Assembly: GCA_964482395.1 (NCBI GenBank)
Contig: CAYZXK010000177.1
Location: forward strand, 1-20,089
Direction of reading: 5' to 3'
Source of the DNA: CAYZXK01 sp964482395
Lineage (GTDB): Bacteria; Planctomycetota; Phycisphaerae; UBA1845; Fen-1342
Length of the DNA: 20,089 nucleotides
Shown here: positions 14,823 to 20,089 of the stretch, one piece after another
Position numbering within the stretch: position 1 is the first letter of the stretch
Layout of the letters: the number at the start of each line of letters is the position of its first letter
Program-made: the position numbers and the translations under genes
Notes under the pieces: model-generated
What the model saw: only the letters and a program-made list of their open reading frames with translations
What the model was told of the DNA's origin: nothing
The model's database searches: none

Positions 14823-17621
14823 GTGGTAGAAGGCCTGCCTGCCGGCCGCTACGATGTAGCCGTGCCGCAAACGCTTTACATCGTGGACGGCCACGCCCAG
14901 ATTTACCGAGCCTATTACGCTCCATTCCGGCCCCTGACCTCTCCCGGCGGCGAACCCACCCGCGCGACCTACGTTTTCTGCCAAATGCTGCTGAACCTGA
15001 TCCGCGATCGTCAGCCCGACTATCTGGTCGTGGTGCTGGACGCGGAGGAAAGCAAGCTGTTGCGCCGTCGGCTTTACCCGCCATACAAGGCCCAGCGACC
15101 CCCACCGCCGGAGGATCTGCTGGTGCAGGAACGACGGATCCTCTCGATTCTAAACGCGGCCGCCGTGCCCATATTGCGGCACGAGGGTTTCGAGGCTGAC
15201 GACATCATGGCCACGCTGGTTCGCCGGTTGGCCGATGAGCAGTTGCAGGTCTTCCTGGTCAGTCGCGATAAAGACCTGGAGCAATTGCTCAGCGAGCGCG
15301 TGGCGATGTACGACCCCATGAAGAACGAGGTCATTACGCCACAGCGGCTGGTCGAGATCAGAGGCTGGCCGCCGGAGCAGGCGGTGGAGGCCCAGATCCT
15401 GATCGGCGACAGCGTGGACAACGTGCCCGGCGCGACGGGGGTCGGGCCGGTGACCGCCGCCCGACTGCTGGCGAAGTATGGGTCGGTCAAGGGGGTAATC
15501 GAGCACGCCGATGAACTGACGCCCAAGCTGCGTGAGGCGGTCCTGGCGTTTGCCCCGCAGGTGGAGCTGATCCGCGAGCTGGTGACGTTGCGGGACGACG
15601 TGCCGCTGGAGTTTGATTTGCAGGGTGCGGCGCCCCAGCGGTTTGGTTGGGGCCGGGTGCGGCCGATCTTCCAGGAGCTGGGATTTCGGCGGCTGCTGGA
15701 GCAATTGCCCGTGGCCGCTGAGCCGGCAGGCCGACCAGTCCCGGCCGCCGCCGCGGCCCGGCCTGAGCCAAGCGGGTCGCAGGTTGCTCGAGCCGATTTG
15801 TGCCGGCCGCAGGGCGGCGATTATCGGTTGGTCAATACGCCCCAGGCCCTGGCCGAACTGGCCGAACGGCTCTTGCGTCAGCCGGAGTTCGCCCTGGATA
15901 CGGAGACCACCGGCGTCAGCCCGATCGACTCGGACCTGGTGGGGCTGTCGCTGGCCTGGGAAGTCGGACGTGCGTACTACGTGCCGGTGCGGTGCGTGCT
16001 GGGCGGGGCGTTGGACGTGGAGCTGGTGCGGGAGAAGCTGGGGCCGATCTTGGCGGACGAGAACAAGCGGAAGGTCGGGCAGAATCTCAAGTATGACCTG
16101 AATGTGCTTCGCAACGCCGGTTTGCCGGTCGCCGGGCCGCTCTTCGACACCATGATCGCGGCTTTTGTCCTTGATCCGCTCCGCAGCTCGAACAGCCTGG
16201 ATACGCTGGCCTATCACCTGCTGGGACATCAGATGATCCCGATCACCGACCTGATCGGGAAAGGCCGCGACCAGTTACGGATGGACCAGGTGGCGGTCAG
16301 TCGGGTAGCCGAGTATGCCGGGGAGGATGCCGACTATACGTGGCGACTTAAGCAGTACTTCGAGCCGCAACTGGCCGACTGCGGGCTGGACCGGCTGTTC
16401 TATCAGACCGAAATGCCCCTGGTTCGGGTTCTGGCCGAGATGGAATACAACGGCATCCGGCTGGACGTGGACTTCCTGCGCGGGCTGAGCCGGCGGATGG
16501 CCCAGCGCTGTGAAGCGATCGCCGAGCAGGTGCAGGCCCTGGCCGGGGTGCGCTTCAATCTGGATTCGCCCAAGCAGCTTGCCGAGGTGCTGTTCGATCG
16601 GATGGGATTCCGGGTGGTCCGTCGGACGAAGACCACCCGTTCGACCGATGCGGATACACTGAGTGTGCTGGCCGGCGAGACGCACCACCCCATCTGCGAG
16701 CTTCTGCTGGAATATCGCGAGATTCAGAAGCTGCGGAGCACTTATCTGAAGGCTTTGCCGGCTCAGATCAGTCGTCGCACCGGCCGCATTCACACCAGCT
16801 ATCATCAGACCGGAACGGTCACCGGCCGGCTGTCCAGCAGCGAACCCAACCTACAGAACATCCCGATCCGCACCGAGGAAGGTCGTCAGATTCGTCGGGC
16901 CTTCCTGCCGCGCAGCCCGGACCAGCGGCTGGTCGTGGCGGATTATTCGCAGATCGAGCTGCGGGTTTTGGCGCATTTCTGCCAGGATGAGGCGTTGATT
17001 GGCGCCTTTGCGGCCGATCAGGACATCCACTCCTTCGTGGCCGCCCAGCTCAATAGCGTGCCGCTGTCGGAGGTTACGCGCCAGATGCGGAGCCGGGCCA
17101 AGGCGGTTAACTTCGGCATCATCTACGGTCAGACCGCCTACGGGCTGGCCGAGGCGACCGGCATGAGCCGGGGCGAGGCCCAGGCGTTCAAAGACGCGTA
17201 TTTCAAGCGATATCCACGCATTCGCGAGTTTATGAACCAGTGCGTGGACCAGGCCCGGCGGGATGGTTTCGTTCAGACCATCCTCGGCCGGAGGCGGCCG
17301 ATCGAAAACCTCGATTCGTCCAACCCCAGTTTGCGGGCCCAGGCCGAGCGCGTGGCGATCAACACGGTGATTCAGGGTTCGGCGGCCGATCTGATCAAGA
17401 CCGCCATGGTCCAGCTTCACCACCGCATCTGCCGGGACCAGCTCCCGCTGCGAATGCTCTTGCAGGTGCATGATGAGCTGGTCTTCGAGGCTCCGCAGGA
17501 GGTGGCCGGGCAGATGGCGGAGCTGGTCAGGGAAGTGATGAGCGGGGCCATGAGCCTGCGAGTGCCGCTCAAAGTCGACCTCGGCATCGGGGAGAACTGG
17601 CTGGACGCCAAGGGCGAATGA
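14823..17621 (+). CDS. polA: DNA polymerase I
   Basis: Three-domain Pol I for Okazaki-fragment processing and repair. The 5' nuclease (about 15-290) shows LYIVDGHAQIYRAYYA, GFEADDIMAT and GDSVDNVPGATGVGP. An Ala/Pro-rich linker (297-325) follows. The 3'-5' exonuclease (about 335-515) keeps its metal ligands: Asp359 and Glu361 in ALDTETTG, Asp425 in NLKYDLNVL, and Tyr498/Asp502 in YAGEDADYT, so proofreading should be active, unlike in Taq polymerase. In the polymerase domain, motif A is VVADYSQIELRVLAHF (Asp707), the O-helix is RSRAKAVNFGIIYGQTAYGL with Phe764 (dNTP type) and motif C is QVHDELVFEA (Asp884). The length of 932 is normal. The GTG at 14823 is the longest start; a GTG at 14862 (Val14) would give the more usual short N-terminus, and neither has a good Shine-Dalgarno. 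The histidine kinase gene follows after about 100 bp. Confidence 0.97.
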   Translation: MVEGLPAGRYDVAVPQTLYIVDGHAQIYRAYYAPFRPLTSPGGEPTRATYVFCQMLLNLIRDRQPDYLVVVLDAEESKLLRRRLYPPYKAQRPPPPEDLLVQERRILSILNAAAVPILRHEGFEADDIMATLVRRLADEQLQVFLVSRDKDLEQLLSERVAMYDPMKNEVITPQRLVEIRGWPPEQAVEAQILIGDSVDNVPGATGVGPVTAARLLAKYGSVKGVIEHADELTPKLREAVLAFAPQVELIRELVTLRDDVPLEFDLQGAAPQRFGWGRVRPIFQELGFRRLLEQLPVAAEPAGRPVPAAAAARPEPSGSQVARADLCRPQGGDYRLVNTPQALAELAERLLRQPEFALDTETTGVSPIDSDLVGLSLAWEVGRAYYVPVRCVLGGALDVELVREKLGPILADENKRKVGQNLKYDLNVLRNAGLPVAGPLFDTMIAAFVLDPLRSSNSLDTLAYHLLGHQMIPITDLIGKGRDQLRMDQVAVSRVAEYAGEDADYTWRLKQYFEPQLADCGLDRLFYQTEMPLVRVLAEMEYNGIRLDVDFLRGLSRRMAQRCEAIAEQVQALAGVRFNLDSPKQLAEVLFDRMGFRVVRRTKTTRSTDADTLSVLAGETHHPICELLLEYREIQKLRSTYLKALPAQISRRTGRIHTSYHQTGTVTGRLSSSEPNLQNIPIRTEEGRQIRRAFLPRSPDQRLVVADYSQIELRVLAHFCQDEALIGAFAADQDIHSFVAAQLNSVPLSEVTRQMRSRAKAVNFGIIYGQTAYGLAEATGMSRGEAQAFKDAYFKRYPRIREFMNQCVDQARRDGFVQTILGRRRPIENLDSSNPSLRAQAERVAINTVIQGSAADLIKTAMVQLHHRICRDQLPLRMLLQVHDELVFEAPQEVAGQMAELVREVMSGAMSLRVPLKVDLGIGENWLDAKGE

Positions 17622-17724
17622 GGTTGCGTCGGGCCAGGGAGTGAAGTTTGCCGAGCCAGTCCGGCGTTGCGACTTGTGGCGGCGTCCGGAGACCGGATAA
17701 TCCGCAGCAGGGGAGCCGCCGGCC

Positions 17725-18879
17725 TTGGGCTTGAGCGGTGGTACCCGCGGAAGCGGCTGGTTGCTCCAGAACTGTTGGCAGGCGTGGATGTTCCGCCGGT
17801 TCCGTCACAAGCTGTTCTGGCTGCTTCAGACCGGGATATTGGTCAGCGGGGCGGTCGGCCTGGCGGTGCAGCCCGCGGCCTGGCAGGTAATCCTGGTCTG
17901 CACGCTGGGTTCGTCGCTCTCAGCGATGATCTGCGGCCGGATCGCTCGGAGTTACCTGCACGCCACGCTGGGGCGGCTGCGCCGGGCGGCCGAGGATGTC
18001 GGACGCGGGCGGGCAGCCTTGGCCCTGGATGTCCAGCCGGGCGACGATATGTACAAGCTGACCGCGGCCGTCAATCTTCTGGCGGCGCGACTGGCCGAGG
18101 CCAGCCGGGAAGAGCAACGTCTGCACGAAGAACTCCGCCGACGTGAACGGCTGGCCTTTCTGGGAGAGCTGGCCGCCAGCATTGCCCACGAAGTCAACAA
18201 CCCGCTGGACGGGGTGCAGAATTGCTCGCGCATCCTGCGACGTTGCCTGCACGAGCCGCAGCGGGCCGCCCAGATGCTCGACCTGATCGACAGCGGCCTG
18301 GCACGCATCGAGCTGACCGTGCGGCGTTGGCTGACTCTGGCCCGGGAGCACGTGATCCGCCCGAGCCCGGCCCGCATGTCTGAAGTGGTGCAGGAGGCTT
18401 TGGAGATCGTGGGTTCCAAGATCGAAGGACGCGGCATTCAGATCGCCCAGCGCTTCGAAACCGATGACGACCGAGTCTTGGCCGACCGGCCGCTGCTAGC
18501 CCAGGTGTTCGTGAATCTGATCCTCAATGCCGCCGACAGCATGCCCGATGGCGGAACGCTCACGATCACCATCCGTCGCGAGCCAGCGCGGCAGGGGGGT
18601 AGTGACGAGCCTGCCCTGTGTGTCGACGTGGCCGACACCGGGATCGGTATCCCGGCCGAAGTGCTGCCCCACATTTTTGAGCCATTCTTCACCACCAAGA
18701 CCGGCGGCAAGGGCACCGGACTGGGCCTGGCCGTAGCCGCCCGGATCGTCGACGCCCACCGGGGCAGCATCCAGGTGGTTCCACGCGATGGGGGCGGGAC
18801 GGTGTTCACCGTCCGCATCCCAGCCGCGGCCGGACAGGTGATTGAGCCGGCCGCGGTTCGTGACGCGGTAGCGACCTAG
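17725..18879 (+). CDS. Membrane sensor histidine kinase, orphan in this window
   Basis: A two-component sensor expected to autophosphorylate and pass phosphate to an unidentified response regulator. Two hydrophobic segments (about 29-49 and 52-70) have almost no loop between them, so the sensed signal is probably in the membrane or cytoplasm. A HAMP-like linker (about 72-125) and a short coiled coil lead to HisKA: LGELAASIAHEVNNPLDG with phospho-acceptor His155. The ATPase domain has the N box FVNLILNAADSM (Asn264, Asn268), G1 DTGIGI (304-309), F box FEPFFTTK (318-325) and G2 GTGLGL (330-335), all intact. Length is 384 from the TTG at 17725 (GGGAG at 17711-17715, 9 nt upstream) or 363 from the ATG at 17788. 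The HEVNNPL form resembles NtrB-like kinases, but no DNA-binding partner gene is next to it. It is convergent with the sulfatase gene. Confidence 0.92.
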   Translation: MGLSGGTRGSGWLLQNCWQAWMFRRFRHKLFWLLQTGILVSGAVGLAVQPAAWQVILVCTLGSSLSAMICGRIARSYLHATLGRLRRAAEDVGRGRAALALDVQPGDDMYKLTAAVNLLAARLAEASREEQRLHEELRRRERLAFLGELAASIAHEVNNPLDGVQNCSRILRRCLHEPQRAAQMLDLIDSGLARIELTVRRWLTLAREHVIRPSPARMSEVVQEALEIVGSKIEGRGIQIAQRFETDDDRVLADRPLLAQVFVNLILNAADSMPDGGTLTITIRREPARQGGSDEPALCVDVADTGIGIPAEVLPHIFEPFFTTKTGGKGTGLGLAVAARIVDAHRGSIQVVPRDGGGTVFTVRIPAAAGQVIEPAAVRDAVAT

Positions 18880-18939
18880 CGGTCGGCTGCCGGGGCGGCC
18901 AGGGCGATCAGCGCTGGTCCCAAGAGGCTCCGGGCCGGG

Positions 18940-20089
18940 TCATCGGCTTTGCAGCACCTGCTCGGCCAGCCGCAAGTCTTGCTCACATCGCCGATAACTC
19001 GGGTCGATCGCCAGCGCCTTGCGGAAGCACTCGACCGCTTCAGCCGGCCGATCCTGTCGCAGGGCCACCACCCCCGCGGCCCGCCACAGTCGGGCGCTGT
19101 TTGGCTCGATGCGCAGGGCGATCTCCAAATGCTGGGCGGCCTGGTCGAGTCGGCCCATGGTGGTCAAAGCCAGGCTCATGTCGAAGAGGGCCACCGTCTC
19201 GTCCGGGGTTTGCTGGAGGACTGTGGCAAACTGGGCGACCGCATCTTCCAGGCGACCGGCTTCGGCCAGCAGTTCGCCGTAGAGCAGCCGCACGTATGTG
19301 TCGTGTGGAGCCGCGGCCAGGGCTTGCTCGTACTGCCCGACGGCCTCTTCGGTCCGGCCGAGTTTGGCCAGAGCCGTTCCCAGGTCGGCTCGGGCCCGGG
19401 CTGCATCGGGCAATGCCTCGATCACCTCTCGCAGCAGCCGCTCCGCCTCCTGGTAGCGTTGTCGGGCCATGGCCTGGCGCGCCCGGGATTTCAGCCGGAG
19501 CGCCTCTGCGTAGTCTCGGGGGTTTCCGCCCTGCGGCTCGAACCGATCCAGCTCGGGGATCGGTTCGTTCAGAACGTCAGCCCCGGAGCCGACGTAGCCC
19601 AGGGACTCCAGCCGAGCGATATCTCCCGCCCGCAAGCCGGGTGCCGGCTGCTGATCGGCGGCCGGAGGAGGAGCCTGGGCGATCAACTGTCGCAGCGATT
19701 CGCGCAGCTCGGCCGCCTGCTGCGGGAAATCGGCCAGTCGGTCCCGGGTCTCGCCCGGGTCCGACCGCAGGTCATACAGCTCCGGTCGGGGCCCGAGGAT
19801 GTACTTCCAACCGCCGACCGAAAGGCTTCGCAGCGGCGAGAGGCCCAACTGGGCGTTGGCTTCCCACGATTCGCTGTAGGCCGCCAAGTTCAGGTCCTCG
19901 GTCTGGCCTCGAATCACCGGCCCCAGGCTGAGGCCCTGGGTGTGCTGGACCGGCGGGACCCCGAGCAGTTCCAATACGGTCGGCGGCAGGTCGATGGTCC
20001 GAACCTGAGCCGATACCACACGCCCGGCCGGAATCAGGGCCGGACATCGCATGATCAGTGGCACCCGCAGCGTGCAGTCGTACAGGAAC
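18940..20089 (-). CDS. Sulfatase-like hydrolase with C-terminal TPR repeats, N-terminus cut by window edge
   Basis: The visible 382 residues are the C-terminal part. They enter in frame as FLYDCTLRVPLIMRCP, the standard late sulfatase block, then DLPPTVLELLGVP and GGWKYILGPRPELYDLRSDP. Members of the alkaline-phosphatase superfamily hydrolyse sulfate esters, usually after export. The N-terminal catalytic motif (C/S-x-P-x-R formylglycine site) lies outside the window, so activity and class cannot be judged. A Pro/Ala-rich joint leads to LESLGYVGS, then about five tandem TPRs (roughly 19500-18950; for example RYQEAERLLREVIEALPD and RPAEAVECFRKALAIDP), a fusion often seen in planctomycetes. TPRs usually mediate protein contacts. 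The stop is at 18940; the GTG at 20064 is internal and not the real start. Confidence 0.9.
   Translation of the reverse strand, partial: FLYDCTLRVPLIMRCPALIPAGRVVSAQVRTIDLPPTVLELLGVPPVQHTQGLSLGPVIRGQTEDLNLAAYSESWEANAQLGLSPLRSLSVGGWKYILGPRPELYDLRSDPGETRDRLADFPQQAAELRESLRQLIAQAPPPAADQQPAPGLRAGDIARLESLGYVGSGADVLNEPIPELDRFEPQGGNPRDYAEALRLKSRARQAMARQRYQEAERLLREVIEALPDAARARADLGTALAKLGRTEEAVGQYEQALAAAPHDTYVRLLYGELLAEAGRLEDAVAQFATVLQQTPDETVALFDMSLALTTMGRLDQAAQHLEIALRIEPNSARLWRAAGVVALRQDRPAEAVECFRKALAIDPSYRRCEQDLRLAEQVLQSR

Noticed and set aside
15150..16229. 359-codon open frame on the minus strand
   Set aside because: Antisense to the nuclease and exonuclease domains of polA.
1..20089. Frequent GGCCGG/CCGGCC hexamers across the window
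   Set aside because: They look abundant by eye, but the region is GC-rich and Ala/Gly/Arg codons favour them; without a count against a codon-shuffled control I do not claim a biological motif.
1..20089. CRISPR arrays, tRNA/rRNA genes, insertion sequences, prophage or defence genes
   Set aside because: I looked for regular repeats, cloverleaf-like segments, terminal inverted repeats and transposase/integrase motifs and saw none.

Overview
The window looks like chromosomal DNA of a Gram-negative, GC-rich planctomycete, most likely class Phycisphaerae. This rests on four observations: a very long Ser/Thr kinase with a planctomycete-style ATP loop fused to beta-propeller and TPR repeats; a secreted protein with paired dockerin-like DxNxDG...DINPFV repeats; a sulfatase fused to TPRs; and an outer-membrane Omp85/BamA protein together with the futalosine menaquinone pathway. 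The species cannot be named from the sequence alone.

Layout, left to right. (1) On the minus strand lie, in transcription order, a class I glutamine-amidotransferase-like peptidase (6353-5613), the membrane Ser/Thr kinase (5539-1229) and purD (1018 to the left edge, C-terminus missing). The purD Shine-Dalgarno sequence is buried in a perfect 8-bp inverted repeat. (2) bamA follows on the plus strand (6611-9004) behind a good sigma70-like promoter. (3) elbB (9924-9265, minus) is divergent from the plus-strand genes mqnA (10141) and mqnC (11041). The shared 216-bp gap holds a -10 element readable on both strands. (4) argF (12688-13623) follows, then a short secreted Cys-rich dockerin-like protein (13824-14471) with its own TTGACA promoter and leader hairpin, then polA (14823-17621) and a membrane histidine kinase (17725-18879). 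(5) A sulfatase-TPR gene on the minus strand (20089-18940) is cut at its N-terminal end by the right edge.

Most genes are housekeeping: purine synthesis (purD), outer-membrane assembly (bamA), menaquinone by the futalosine route (mqnA, mqnC), arginine synthesis (argF) and DNA repair/replication (polA). The lineage-specific part is the signalling and envelope set: Ser/Thr kinase, histidine kinase, dockerin-like protein and sulfatase-TPR. I see no CRISPR array, tRNA, rRNA, transposase, integrase or phage gene, and no obvious new multi-gene system.

The observations I consider most worth checking are the roughly 70-80-residue Gly/Pro/Arg-rich insertion in MqnC at a place where the family has a short loop, the hairpin over the purD ribosome-binding site, the 12-cysteine secreted protein with its strong private expression signals, and the bidirectional elbB/mqnA promoter.
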